Position numbers and translations under genes: made by a program. From Sphingomonas faeni (GTDB lineage Bacteria > Pseudomonadota > Alphaproteobacteria > Sphingomonadales > Sphingomonadaceae), in assembly GCF_003053745.1 (NCBI RefSeq), contig NZ_QAYE01000001.1:744001-808000 (forward strand): a DNA stretch of 64,000 nucleotides, read 5' to 3'. This document shows, piece after piece, positions 43,807 through 53,820 of the stretch (the stretch's first letter is position 1; every line of letters starts with the position of its first letter). The notes below the pieces were generated by a model. The model was not told the DNA's origin, ran no database searches, and saw only the letters and a list, made by a program, of their open reading frames with translations.

Positions 43807-43935
43807 GAATTAACTCTCCCGCTTCCATCTCGATGCTCCGGCACGGCACGATGCCGCAGAATCGCATCAGCCTTGATGCCTAAAGTACTGAGTGGTTGAA
43901 ACTCATCGCTGCGGCTACGCTAGCTCACCTTTGGC

Positions 43936-46374
43936 TTAGGGTTCGACGAGGCTGATAAGAACCGTACCGCAGCTGCAACGAACGCTTTCCTTTGGCCCGC
44001 GCTCGGGTGAGACCCGCAGCAGACCGCCGCAGTCTCCGCAGTGAAAATTTGCGACTAACGCACGATATGCGTCGACGACCGGAATAAAATCCGGTTTCGA
44101 AAGGTTTGCCCAAGAGTTGTAATGGACTGCCGTGTTCACCTGCCATTGATCGACATTGGCGGCGGTCCGGGCATCGACAAACGCCGATTCGAGCGCTTTG
44201 ATCTCCTCAACGCGCTCCGGCTTGTTCCACTTGCCTGCCGCAACCCGCCCCCGCTTGTAGGCATCGCCGAGCGCGACCAGACCGTGGGGTAGCGTGTCGC
44301 CGAGCATGAATTGAGCATCGGCACGGAACTCGACTCTTGCGCGCAGTCGATGGCAAACCTCTTCACCGAGGTATTCAAGATAGCGTCGGAGCGCACCAGC
44401 TGCCGCTGGGACATCATCTAGCGCCAGATAACTGTCGATCTCGGCCCAAACATTCTTGGTGTCCCACTCCGCCGGCCCATGATCCACGTCCCATTTGCGG
44501 AAGCGAGCGCTCCCTTTCGGACCCACCAAGCCCTCGCTTGCCATGTGTTTGAGCCATATAGGATCGTGCGTAGTGAGGATGAACTGAGTGTGGGGGAATT
44601 CGGTCTTGAGTAGGCGTGAGAATTCGCGCCGATGCCCGGAGTCAACAGACATCAGCACGTCATCCAGAACCGCAATCGAAAACCTCTGGCCGAGCAGGTG
44701 ATCCGTGAGAGCTAGGTAAAGGCACAAGCCCATCCCGTCTTGGTGGCCCTCACTGTGATAGGCGCCTGGCGGAAAAAACCCGCGGCCGTAAAAATCCACA
44801 TCAAGGGCCAGCCGCCCCGGAACCTGCTTGAAGCGGGCGTCGAAGGCACTTTCATCATCATGATTTATCGCGCGATAGAGCGCGCCAAATCGAGACCTGA
44901 CTGCATCAAAAATCGCCTCAAGACCGTCTGTGATTGCGTCGCCAAAAGTCGCGCTTACGGCAGATGTCAGCTCCGCACGCGTCTTGGCATTGACCTCGGC
45001 CTTGCGGCATTTACGCCAGCTCTCAAGTTTGCTTTGCGCGATGACGAGATATTCACGCGCGGCATCCTGAGTAGATGGATCGGGAAGAAGCGCGGCGGCT
45101 GCATCAAGGTGGGCGAGCTCGTCGCGCAGACCGGAAATGTCGCCGGCGGTCGCGAGGAATTCCTTTGTCGCCTCAATCGGCAAGAGCTTTCGAAGCGCAG
45201 CCGCAGCCGCTGCCTTGCTCTGTGCCGCTGCGGCAAGTTTCGCGACCGGAATGGGAATCTTCGCGACGTTCGACCAGTTTGCAGCGGCCGTGAACGCCAA
45301 CGCCGCCTGATCGAGAGCATCCGCGATCGGATCCAGTGCGTTCTCCAATTGCTGGCGCTTTGCCGTAGCGGCAGACAAAGCGGCCAGCTTTGCGGTCACG
45401 GTCGTCTGGAACTCGGCCAGCTCGAACTCCGTGCCGCACACCGGACATTCGTCATCGTACAGCGCCAATGCTGCCCGTAGCATGTTCTCGCGATTCGCCC
45501 CTTGAAGCAGGCTGACATCGGCTTCGAGAGTGCCAACAGCAGCCCTCGTGGCACTCAGGGCATCTTCGAATTTTGCGGTAGCGAGCCCTTCCAAGCGCTC
45601 GCGTGCGGATCGAAGCTCTGTCAGCATCCGTGTCTTGTTGACCGCCGCGCCAGCCGCACTCGTCGGGGGTTGGAGTCCTTCTCGGACCGAGGTCGTGGCG
45701 GTCAACTCGTTCAACGGAGGCAACCCAAGCGTTGTCCGGCGCGTGTTGACCGCGATGAGTAAAGGAGCGGAACTGATTTTCGGAATTCCGAGAGCAAGCG
45801 CGAAATCAGACCCAGCATCGGCAGCGTGTCGGATGGCCGCCTTTTCGTCGCGAACCTCGGCATTAGCGATCTTGGTCAAATTAGCGCGAACGGTGTCGAG
45901 TTCGTCGAGGCGAAGGAGCGCTTGCACGAGTTGCGAGCGCGCGCTTGGCTCGGCCAGCACGAATTTGATTATCTCGCGGCGCGAGAGAACAAATTCTGGG
46001 TGAGCGGCCAGCTCTGCTAGCGCCGCTCTTATGCTCGGATCATCAGGCGTGACCGTTGGCGCCTTTGGTTGTTTCACCGTCCGGCGGATCGTCGCTGACT
46101 TACCTGTCGCCGCAATAACGACTTCGGCTTCGACAAAGGCATACTCGGGAGTGCTGTCGACATGGGGGCCGTGCTCTTTGACCGAAAGCCCGCCTGTACC
46201 CTTACCCGCCAAGCGCGAAATGTCGCCAGTGAGCACAAATTCGATCGCGTCAACGACTCCGCTCTTGCCGCTTCCATTGGGACCGCAAACCGCGAAGTTG
46301 TTCGAACCCAAGTCGAGGGTGATTGAGCGTATGCCCCGAAAATCGCGGATGGTGAGAGAGCTGATCTTAATCAC
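43936..46374 (-). CDS. SMC/RecF-like ATPase with zinc hook and zinc ribbon
   Basis: 812 residues. N-terminal ABC half: IRDFRGIRSITLDLG and Walker A GPNGSGKS (about 31-38). Two coiled-coil stretches flank CPVCGTEF (about 308), a Rad50-type zinc-hook-like turn. The C-terminal ABC half has the signature-like HSEGHQDGMG (about 540) and Walker B SIAVLDDVLMSVDSGHR (about 565). An extra C-terminal domain ends in a zinc ribbon (CGDCGG...CSCG). Such ATPases act in DNA end sensing and in phage defence. Its ATG overlaps the upstream small gene's stop by four bases. Confidence 0.88.
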   Translation of the reverse strand: MIKISSLTIRDFRGIRSITLDLGSNNFAVCGPNGSGKSGVVDAIEFVLTGDISRLAGKGTGGLSVKEHGPHVDSTPEYAFVEAEVVIAATGKSATIRRTVKQPKAPTVTPDDPSIRAALAELAAHPEFVLSRREIIKFVLAEPSARSQLVQALLRLDELDTVRANLTKIANAEVRDEKAAIRHAADAGSDFALALGIPKISSAPLLIAVNTRRTTLGLPPLNELTATTSVREGLQPPTSAAGAAVNKTRMLTELRSARERLEGLATAKFEDALSATRAAVGTLEADVSLLQGANRENMLRAALALYDDECPVCGTEFELAEFQTTVTAKLAALSAATAKRQQLENALDPIADALDQAALAFTAAANWSNVAKIPIPVAKLAAAAQSKAAAAAALRKLLPIEATKEFLATAGDISGLRDELAHLDAAAALLPDPSTQDAAREYLVIAQSKLESWRKCRKAEVNAKTRAELTSAVSATFGDAITDGLEAIFDAVRSRFGALYRAINHDDESAFDARFKQVPGRLALDVDFYGRGFFPPGAYHSEGHQDGMGLCLYLALTDHLLGQRFSIAVLDDVLMSVDSGHRREFSRLLKTEFPHTQFILTTHDPIWLKHMASEGLVGPKGSARFRKWDVDHGPAEWDTKNVWAEIDSYLALDDVPAAAGALRRYLEYLGEEVCHRLRARVEFRADAQFMLGDTLPHGLVALGDAYKRGRVAAGKWNKPERVEEIKALESAFVDARTAANVDQWQVNTAVHYNSWANLSKPDFIPVVDAYRALVANFHCGDCGGLLRVSPERGPKESVRCSCGTVLISLVEP

Positions 46375-46598
46375 AAATCGCCCCCGTCGAATAAGACGGC
46401 CCGCAGGGCTGCCTCAGACCGGGCACCGTCGGTGACCAGCGCTTTGCGCAGGCGCTCAGCGACGGCTGCACGGTCGGGCTGCGCCGCCAGCGCATTAGCG
46501 AAAGCGCCAAATATCTTATGAACGATTGGAACGGCATCATTCGACGTTCCGTCCACCGTCCCGTCGGAATCGTCGGTCGTATTAGCGGCTGTGGACAT
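46371..46598 (-). CDS. Small partner protein of the SMC-like ATPase
   Basis: 75 residues: an acidic, Thr/Asp-rich N-terminus (MSTAANTTDDSDGTVDGTSN) and a helical remainder (IVHKIFGAFANALAAQPDRA then VAERLRKALVTDG). ATG 46598 is chosen on its GGAG/AGGA spacing; a further in-frame start exists at 46631. Coupled by ATGA overlap to the ATPase, so it is likely a dedicated partner, comparable in position to middle components of ABC-3C-like systems. I cannot assign a family. Confidence 0.65.
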   Translation of the reverse strand: MSTAANTTDDSDGTVDGTSNDAVPIVHKIFGAFANALAAQPDRAAVAERLRKALVTDGARSEAALRAVLFDGGDL

Positions 46599-46838
46599 TC
46601 CTGGCTCCCCTGCTTCTAGATCTACCCTCAATTGCCCGGCGAGCCTATCCCGATCGCAACGCTACGATCGTTCCGTTCGCGATCTTGGGACCACCACAGA
46701 TGGCGTGGTCGAAGCGACTGCCGCCTAAGACGAAGTCGCGTCCGGCATTGGGGGGCTACAAGGGGGTCGCAAAGGAACAAGACTTGGTCTGTCCTACGAC
46801 CGTTCCTCTTCACGGCACGAGATGGTAGACATTGATCA
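46599..46838. promoter_or_regulatory. Divergent promoter region of the ATPase unit and the SbcD/YhaO-like unit
   Basis: 240 bp between divergent genes without a convincing gene. Promoters for both transcripts must lie here. I see no strong palindrome. Confidence 0.5.
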
Positions 46839-48092
46839 ATGGCTGGCAACCTCACCTTTATCCACGCAGCGGACATCCATCTCGACAGTCCGCTGCACGG
46901 TCTGTCGCGGAGCGACGAGGCATTCTCGCGCCTGGTGCGCGGTGCGACCCGCAAGGCGTTTTCGAATGTCGTGGATCTCGCGATCGAGGAGGGCGCAGCC
47001 TTTGTCGTGATCGCCGGCGATCTGTACGACGGGGCCTGGAAGGATCAGTCGACCGGCCAGTTCGCCATCGCCCAGCTGGCGCGCCTGACGAGGGCCGGCA
47101 TCCGCTCCGTGATCGCCTTCGGCAATCACGACGCCGAGAGCCGCGTCACCCGCCACCTGACCGCTCCGGAAGGCGTCTACAAGCTCAAGAGCGCGAAGTG
47201 CGAGAGCGTGCGGTTCGACGATCTCGGGGTCGTCGTTCACGGCCGCAGCTACAAGGAAGCGGCAACGACCGAAAACATAGCGTCGACCTACTGCCCGCCA
47301 GCGCCAGGCATGCTCAACGTGGCGCTGCTACACACCGCGCTCGACGGTCATGAGGGACATGCCAACTACGCGCCGTGCAGTCTGGGTGAGCTACAGGCCG
47401 CCGGGCACGATTACTGGGCGCTGGGCCATGTCCACGATCACGCGGTCCGGTCCGATCACCCCCACGTCGTTTTTGCCGGCAACACCCAAGGGCGCCACAT
47501 TCGCGAGACCGGCGCCAAAGGCGCGGTGGTCGTCCGGGTTGAAGAAGGTGCCATCGTGCATGTCGAACACCGCGCGACGGACGAAGTCCGCTGGGCACAT
47601 GCCCGGGTCGACGCGATCGGTGCGGCAGACCCTATGGAGGCGCTGGCCGCGATCCAGGCGCAGCTGCGTCCTGCCGTTCTCGGCGCCGACGGTCGCCCGC
47701 TGGCCGCCCGGGTCTCTATCACGGTCGATGGTCCGCTTGCGCAGCGGCTCCGCGCCGATCCTACATGGTTCGAGGCTGAGGTCCGCGGCCATGCCGCTGG
47801 TGTCTCCGACGCGCTCTGGATCGAGCGGGTGAAGATCATCGCTAACGACGCTGTTCTACCCACCGGCCTGCCGCCCGAATTGCTGGAGATGCTGACCCAG
47901 GCGCTAGACGATCCGGACTGCCTCCGCGCGATCGAGAACGCCATCGCGCCGCTGACGGCAAAGCTGCCGGCGGAAATCGGCGATCCCGACACGGCACCGC
48001 TACTTGCATCAGCGCGGAGCCGAGACGGTGCGGCACTCATCCGCGCTGCCAAGGCGCTCGTCGAAGCCCGCCTCGGCGAGGGCGCGCACTGA
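46839..48092 (+). CDS. SbcD/Mre11-like metallophosphoesterase (YhaO type)
   Basis: 417 residues. The calcineurin-like nuclease motifs are all present: FIHAADIHLDSP (D-x-H, 12-14), AGDLYDG (about 60), FGNHDAES (about 96), LLHTALDG and GHVHDH. The C-terminal part is longer than the catalytic domain, as in YhaO. Such proteins pair with SMC-like ATPases to process DNA ends. Its stop overlaps the ATG of the YhaN-like gene (TGATG), so the two form one coupled unit. Confidence 0.92.
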   Translation: MAGNLTFIHAADIHLDSPLHGLSRSDEAFSRLVRGATRKAFSNVVDLAIEEGAAFVVIAGDLYDGAWKDQSTGQFAIAQLARLTRAGIRSVIAFGNHDAESRVTRHLTAPEGVYKLKSAKCESVRFDDLGVVVHGRSYKEAATTENIASTYCPPAPGMLNVALLHTALDGHEGHANYAPCSLGELQAAGHDYWALGHVHDHAVRSDHPHVVFAGNTQGRHIRETGAKGAVVVRVEEGAIVHVEHRATDEVRWAHARVDAIGAADPMEALAAIQAQLRPAVLGADGRPLAARVSITVDGPLAQRLRADPTWFEAEVRGHAAGVSDALWIERVKIIANDAVLPTGLPPELLEMLTQALDDPDCLRAIENAIAPLTAKLPAEIGDPDTAPLLASARSRDGAALIRAAKALVEARLGEGAH

Positions 48093-51000
48093 TGCGGTTT
48101 TGCCGGTTGGAACTCGTCCGCTACGGCGGATTCGCGGATCGCGTATTCGACTTCGGCAATGGCGGTCCCGACCTGCATCTCGTCGTCGGCCCGAACGAGG
48201 CGGGGAAGTCGACCGCGTTGCAGGCCATCGGCGACTTCCTGTTCGGCATCCCCGGACAAAGCCGGCAAAACTGGCGCTACGAATATGCGCAGCTTCGCCT
48301 GCGGGCATTGATAGAGCACGACGGTAAGCTGCTCGACGTCACCCGACGCAAAGGCAATCGCGACACCCTGCTCGCCGCGGACGGCACGCCTTACAAGACC
48401 GATCCGCTGGCACCGCTGCTCGGCGGAATCGATCGTGCCGGGTTCGAGCGCATGTTCGGACTGGATCACACCAAGCTGCGCGAGGGTGGGGCCAGCATTA
48501 TCGGCGGTCGCGATGATGTTGCCCGAATCACGCTCGAGGCGGGTACGGGCGTTTCGCACATCGGCAGCGAGCTTATCCGGCTGACCGAGGCAGCATCAGC
48601 GTTGTTCAAGCCCGGCGGGCAGAACCCGCCGGTGAACCGTTTGATGCGCGAGCGGTCCGAGGCACTGGCCCAGGTGCGACAGACGTCGATCAGCGATGCC
48701 GACTGGACGCAAGCCCGACAGCGCCGCGCCGACGCCGAGGCGCGCCGCACGGCGCTGATCGACGAAGCCGAAGCGCTCGACCGTGAGCAGGCGCGCTTGG
48801 ACCGGGTGGGGAGGGCGCGTTCGCCCTTTGCGCGGCTGAGCACCGCACGCGCCGAACTGGGCGGGCTGGAAGATCTGCCAACGCTGCCGCTGGACGTGGC
48901 GGCGCAGCTGGCGACCCTCCGCGCCGAGCGCATTACAGCCACCGAACTTGCGTCTCAGGCAAAGGTGGATTTGGCGCGCGTCGAACAGGCGATCGCAGGC
49001 GTGGAACGACCCGGCAGCATTTTGTTCGAACAGGAACGGATCGAGGCGCTCGAAGAGCGACGGCCAGTCATTGCCAAGGCTGCGGGTGATCTGGAGCGTC
49101 GTCGCGCCGAGCTGGACCGGATCGACACCAAGCTGGCTGCCGCGCTTGCCGAAGCGCGGATCGCACCTGGACAGCCGATCCCCTCTGCCGGGTGGCGCAG
49201 GCGTGCGGCCACGCATCTCGACGCCGTTCGAGAGTTCAAGACGCGCGAGGCAGCAATTGAGAAAGAGCGGGTCAAGATCGTCCGCGACCGGGCCGCGATC
49301 GAGCGTGATCTTGCGACGGTAAGCGGGACGGTCGACCCCGCCGAGCTGGTCGCGGCGCTCCAGCTCTTGCCGGCCGAGGCGGAGACCCGCCTGGCAGAAG
49401 CGACGATGGAAGCCGGGCGGAAGCGGACGCTTGCGGCCGAGCGCCTGTCCGATCTTGCCCCGTGGCAGGGAACAACAGCCAGTCTGCGCACGCTTGCCGT
49501 ACCCACCGAGGCGGAAGCTGCCTCGGTGCGTAGTAGCGCCGAGGCGACAAGGAACGACGCAGCCGCTGCGCGCAAAGAAGGCGAGACCGCCCAAACCAGC
49601 GCTATCCGGGCTGAGGCAAGGCTGAAGAGCCTGATCGCAGGCGGGTCGCTTCCCACACCCGACGTGATTGCAGCTGCACGGCAGCAGCGCGACGCACTCG
49701 TCGCCCAAGTTCGCGAGCGGCTGGTGGTGCCGCATATCGGAGACGACGACGGGATCGGAGACGCGCTTGCCGGACGCATCACAGAGACCGATCAACTGGC
49801 CGACCGGCGCGATGCCGAAGCTGCCCGCGTAGCGGAATTTGTCCTGACGAATGTTGCGCTTGATGAAGCGAGGGCCCTGATGGCGGCGACGCATCTGCGG
49901 GAGGACCAATATCAGGCGACACTGTCGCTGGTCGAACAAAGCTGGGCCGAACGACTGCAAACGATTGGATTTAAGCGCGCCATCGCACCGGCGGACCTGT
50001 CCGGGTGGCTCACGAAGAGGTCGGCAGCGCTGGAAGCCGATCGCGACGCGGCGTCCGCGGAACTCGCTCTACAGGAAATGACGGCTCGGTTCGGGGAAGC
50101 GCGGACTGCGATCGCAACTGCTCTGTCAGCAGCGAGGGGGCCTGTCGCAACAGCGGACGACACTAAACTGGCGAGACTCGCGAGCGGGCATGCCGCTGCG
50201 CTGACGACCGCCGCAGGCAACCGCGATCGGCTGCTCTCTGACCTTGCCACGGTTGAACGTGCAGCAAACGAGCTCGCAATGGAGGTCGCCGATCTAGGAC
50301 GTGCACGGGTCGCGCTCGATCAGGAACGGACAGGACTGGCCAGCGAGGCGGCGCTTCCTGCCGATGCCAGTAACACCGTGCTCGCCGATGCCCTCGAAGC
50401 TATCGCCCATGTTGGCGAGGAGACCGGGGCACGAGAGTCGATCGTTCGGCAGATCGACGGCATTGAGCGGGACCGATCGGCGTTCAATACCGAATTGGCA
50501 ACCGTGCTTCTTGCGCTGCAGGCTACCGGCTCAGCCGACACGGTCGAGCACGTGCGCCAGCTTGCGGCGTCGTTGCGCGCAGCGATCCGGGCGCGTGACA
50601 CGCTGGCGGGCCTTGAATCTGACCACGCGCGCATCACGGGGGAGCTCGCCCACGCGGAGCGTCGGCTCGACGGCATTGCCGGCGCGATCGATGCGTTGAT
50701 GCAGGCCGCCGGTACGACAGACGAAGCCAACCTGGAGGCGATTGTCGCCAACGTGGCGCGGCGAGATCTTCTTCGTGTAACGGAACGCGAAGCGCTCAAC
50801 GAGCTCGCCGGCGCCGACAATGGCGCCGGGCTCGATACGTTGGCAGCCGAGATTGCTGGTTTGTCTGTCGAGGACGCCTCGAGCGCGCGTGCCCGGATTG
50901 ACGACCGCCGTCGCGAAGTGGCCGCCGAGCGGGAAATTGTCGGTCGAACGCTGAACGCTGCGGACGAGGAGGCCGGCCGTGCGGCAAGCGAGAGCGCCGC

Positions 51001-51559
51001 GGCCGAAGCACAGCAGACGGTTTTCGACACGACTGCAGCACTGGCCCAGGCGGCGGAGGAGCACATCCAGGCAGCGAGCGCGGGCGCGCTGCTTCGCTGG
51101 ATGCTCGACCGGCACCGTACAACCAATCAGGCGCCGCTTATCGCGAGAGCAGGCGTGTTGTTCGCAGAGGTGACTGGCGGCGCGTTCACGGGGCTGACCG
51201 TCGGCTATGGCAATGACGACCGTCCGATAATCCTAGCGCAGCGGTTTGATGGTGGAGAGGTCGGCGTCGAAGCGCTCAGCGAGGGAACGCGCGACCAGCT
51301 ATACCTTGCCCTTCGGCTGGGCTCGATCGAAGGCCGCGCCGGCGCGGGGGCGTTGCCGATCATCTGCGACGATCTGCTGATCACCGCCGATGATGGTCGG
51401 GCAGGTGCGCTCCTCCGGGTGCTCGCCGCTGCGGCTGCGCATAGCCAGGTAATCGTGTTCAGCCATCACGCCCATCTCATCGACGTCGCGCGGGGCGCGG
51501 TGGGATCAGATGGCTTCAGGCTTCACACGATCGAACCAATCGGCGCGATCGCCGCATAG
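48092..51559 (+). CDS. YhaN/SbcC-like AAA ATPase
   Basis: 1155 residues. Walker A GPNEAGKST at about 33 within LHLVVGPNEAGKSTALQAIG, then the YhaN-type LDHTKLREGGASIIGGRDDV. A very long Ala/Glu/Arg-rich coiled-coil middle (about 200-1010) follows, and a C-terminal half with LSEGTRDQLYLALRLGSIE and Walker B PIICDDLLITADDGRAGAL. No zinc-hook CxxC is visible. It works with the upstream nuclease in DNA end processing. A role in defence or repair is inference from the pairing and position. Confidence 0.92.
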   Translation: MRFCRLELVRYGGFADRVFDFGNGGPDLHLVVGPNEAGKSTALQAIGDFLFGIPGQSRQNWRYEYAQLRLRALIEHDGKLLDVTRRKGNRDTLLAADGTPYKTDPLAPLLGGIDRAGFERMFGLDHTKLREGGASIIGGRDDVARITLEAGTGVSHIGSELIRLTEAASALFKPGGQNPPVNRLMRERSEALAQVRQTSISDADWTQARQRRADAEARRTALIDEAEALDREQARLDRVGRARSPFARLSTARAELGGLEDLPTLPLDVAAQLATLRAERITATELASQAKVDLARVEQAIAGVERPGSILFEQERIEALEERRPVIAKAAGDLERRRAELDRIDTKLAAALAEARIAPGQPIPSAGWRRRAATHLDAVREFKTREAAIEKERVKIVRDRAAIERDLATVSGTVDPAELVAALQLLPAEAETRLAEATMEAGRKRTLAAERLSDLAPWQGTTASLRTLAVPTEAEAASVRSSAEATRNDAAAARKEGETAQTSAIRAEARLKSLIAGGSLPTPDVIAAARQQRDALVAQVRERLVVPHIGDDDGIGDALAGRITETDQLADRRDAEAARVAEFVLTNVALDEARALMAATHLREDQYQATLSLVEQSWAERLQTIGFKRAIAPADLSGWLTKRSAALEADRDAASAELALQEMTARFGEARTAIATALSAARGPVATADDTKLARLASGHAAALTTAAGNRDRLLSDLATVERAANELAMEVADLGRARVALDQERTGLASEAALPADASNTVLADALEAIAHVGEETGARESIVRQIDGIERDRSAFNTELATVLLALQATGSADTVEHVRQLAASLRAAIRARDTLAGLESDHARITGELAHAERRLDGIAGAIDALMQAAGTTDEANLEAIVANVARRDLLRVTEREALNELAGADNGAGLDTLAAEIAGLSVEDASSARARIDDRRREVAAEREIVGRTLNAADEEAGRAASESAAAEAQQTVFDTTAALAQAAEEHIQAASAGALLRWMLDRHRTTNQAPLIARAGVLFAEVTGGAFTGLTVGYGNDDRPIILAQRFDGGEVGVEALSEGTRDQLYLALRLGSIEGRAGAGALPIICDDLLITADDGRAGALLRVLAAAAAHSQVIVFSHHAHLIDVARGAVGSDGFRLHTIEPIGAIAA

Positions 51560-52015
51560 CGGTTTCGGGAAATAGGTGGCAGGACGGTACGGGGAAAGCC
51601 GAGATTGCCTCTGCCGTCATTCGATGGTCGCCGGTCCCGTGGCATTCATTTCCGAAAGCACAAATTTCGGAGCTCGATTTGCATGAGTGAGTGGCGGAAG
51701 TTGGAAAGTGAAAAGGATGGTCGGAACGGCCGCTTGTGGGTCTGGCGGTCGCTACGGCCACGGCGGGAGACCAGTTCACGACAAGCAGCAGCGGGCCGTG
51801 AACGACCACTCGTGACGGGACGCCTGCCATTCGCTTCAAGCAAGCTCATCAGGCAGCAACACTTCCCGAAGCTGGAGACTGGCGAGGCGGACGAACGATT
51901 CCCAAAAGCAACCATTCGCTCAGTTACCGTCGTCGGCCACGCCGCTGCCTCAAGCGCTTGCCGCAGCCGACGTCGCGGAGGTAGCTCGTCTATGGATTGT
52001 CTCGAGCGGCCGCAC
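51560..52015. other. 456 bp without a convincing gene
   Basis: Frames on both strands lack SD and coding character (fragments such as FRKHKFRSSICMSEWRKLES). It resembles degenerate intergenic sequence frequent in sphingomonads. Confidence 0.5.
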
Positions 52016-53410
52016 CTATTGGCAGCCGCAAGCCCTAGGATGATTAGGCATGCGCCAACGCCCGTTAGTTGCTTCGACACGAACCGGAACGTCTGGCAAC
52101 GAACTGCCGATGCATCGCACACATAACCTGTTTGGGTTGGCAAGAAATCCCGCAGCAGGAGCCGTAACCTTGTGACCACCGTTTCGAACCAGGATCGGCC
52201 GTTTCCGCTTGCCCACCCAGGCGTCAATGATGGCGTAACCTTGCTGGTTGTGGCTCGATGCGTGATGCAGGGCGGTTACAATCAGATTTTGCCGGACCGG
52301 CAAGCCTGTTGCGGGTCTAGGAAAAGGTTTGCCGTGAGTAGTGAGGCGTGAATCGGCGGTGAAGAGCACCGCCGGCTCCTTTTCGTCTTCGTGGCGGAGG
52401 TAGGCCAAGCACTCACGGTTCGCGCGCGACAGGGTCAGCGCGTAGAAAATCAACTGCGGCGACACTAAGCGCGGACTTGGCAGCACCTCGACCGCGTTGA
52501 TCGGGGTTAGGAAGCCGCGATCCCCGCCGCGCGCGCCGCCTCCCGGCTTTTTGCGATTGTTCTCAAACTGGTCGAAATCGAACCAACGGACTGGAATGCC
52601 GAAAGCGATGCAGCTTGCGACCGTCTTCGAGATACGCTCGTGTGTATCAAGCGCATTGTGCGCCAGCATCATCGCGAGGGCTTCGTGCGAATGCGCGTTC
52701 GGCAGCTCGCCGCGCTCTCGCAAGTCCATGGCCAGACTGGATGCCGTGCCTTCACGACTGCTCCAGCCTGGGGCGTCGCCAAAAAGTGCGAGCGTGAGCG
52801 TTGCTGGAAAGCCCGGCGCATTCGCGTCTTCGATCTGATGCGCTTTTTCGAGGCGCTCGACCGGGCGCTCGTCCTCTCTGAGCGGAAACAGGCCATCAAA
52901 CAGGCCGCTCGCGGACGCCGCGTAGCGGACGGCATTTGCGAGGTGTTCGCGTTCCAAATTTTCCGATAACGGGCCGCGATCACGCGCATCATTCCGTTCA
53001 CGAGCATATTCACGCGCGGCGCTTGCGATCTCAGGTGCCGCCTCGAATGCCCCCTTGACGATGCGACTACGAACCCATTTCGAGCGGCGCGGTCCGGCGC
53101 CGGCTGGAGCCCATAATGCGGGCAACCAGACCTCGTCGATACTCCGGCCGGTGCGCAGCCAGCGTGCCATGAATTGCGGGGCACCCTGACAATGATCGGC
53201 GTCTTCATGTGTGAGGATTAGGCGATCGATCTTACGAAGATCCGGCATCTGGCCATTCAAAAAGGTGTCAAGCGAGTTGTCGAGATCACCCTTTCCGAGG
53301 TGCCAACCCGTGTCGACCAGGATTGCCACGTCACGGTCTTGGTAAGTCGTGCGCAGCAGGAAGCTTTCTCCCTTGCGGGGTAGCGGGATCGCTAGAAACG
53401 TAGATGTCAT
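52016..53410 (-). CDS. Metallo-beta-lactamase-fold hydrolase (ComEC-like MBL)
   Basis: 464 residues. The N-terminal MBL fold has VAILVDTGWHLG and the metal-binding HxDxDH motif in LILTHEDADHCQG (about 65). Later elements include LTLALFGDAPGW and ALHHASSHNQQGYAIIDAWV with a late histidine ligand. MBL proteins of this ComEC-like type occur in competence and in several defence loci, cleaving nucleic acids or nucleotides. ATG 53410 has AGGA in front; the frame upstream is not coding. It stands alone between two non-coding gaps. Confidence 0.82.
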   Translation of the reverse strand: MTSTFLAIPLPRKGESFLLRTTYQDRDVAILVDTGWHLGKGDLDNSLDTFLNGQMPDLRKIDRLILTHEDADHCQGAPQFMARWLRTGRSIDEVWLPALWAPAGAGPRRSKWVRSRIVKGAFEAAPEIASAAREYARERNDARDRGPLSENLEREHLANAVRYAASASGLFDGLFPLREDERPVERLEKAHQIEDANAPGFPATLTLALFGDAPGWSSREGTASSLAMDLRERGELPNAHSHEALAMMLAHNALDTHERISKTVASCIAFGIPVRWFDFDQFENNRKKPGGGARGGDRGFLTPINAVEVLPSPRLVSPQLIFYALTLSRANRECLAYLRHEDEKEPAVLFTADSRLTTHGKPFPRPATGLPVRQNLIVTALHHASSHNQQGYAIIDAWVGKRKRPILVRNGGHKVTAPAAGFLANPNRLCVRCIGSSLPDVPVRVEATNGRWRMPNHPRACGCQ

Positions 53411-53820
53411 GGTTCCTAATACGGCAATGCGCGTGCGTTGCCATCTTATCGCAGGCAAATGTCGGCTGAGATTCTTGCGGGCCCGGAGAGATTGTAGATG
53501 GCGATGGCACCTTGCGCCTGCTCCGCCACGGTTTCTCAATCCGGTTCTTTATTCGACATCGTTATGCCTGCCGTGAACGCTGAATCGAATCCGGCCGACC
53601 CGCCGAAGACGAAATAAATGGTAGAAAGCGGAAAGCGCGGGAACGGCGCTAAGTGACCGGAACTTGCAAAAGCTGCCGTTCGCCGACAGCACGGTGAACG
53701 GCAAAATTGTCCCACTTCTCGGCATTACCTCCAACGCTGGTCGAGACGTCGGGCGAACATGAACGGATGTCTGAAGATGGGGAGCCCGAAATGACGGCTG
53801 AATGTCGTGTCGTGGGTCGG
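53411..53820. other. 410 bp without a convincing gene
   Basis: Only shadow frames. It contains the common sphingomonad filler type of sequence (tgccgttcgccgacagcac region). It presumably carries the promoter of the MBL gene. Confidence 0.5.
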
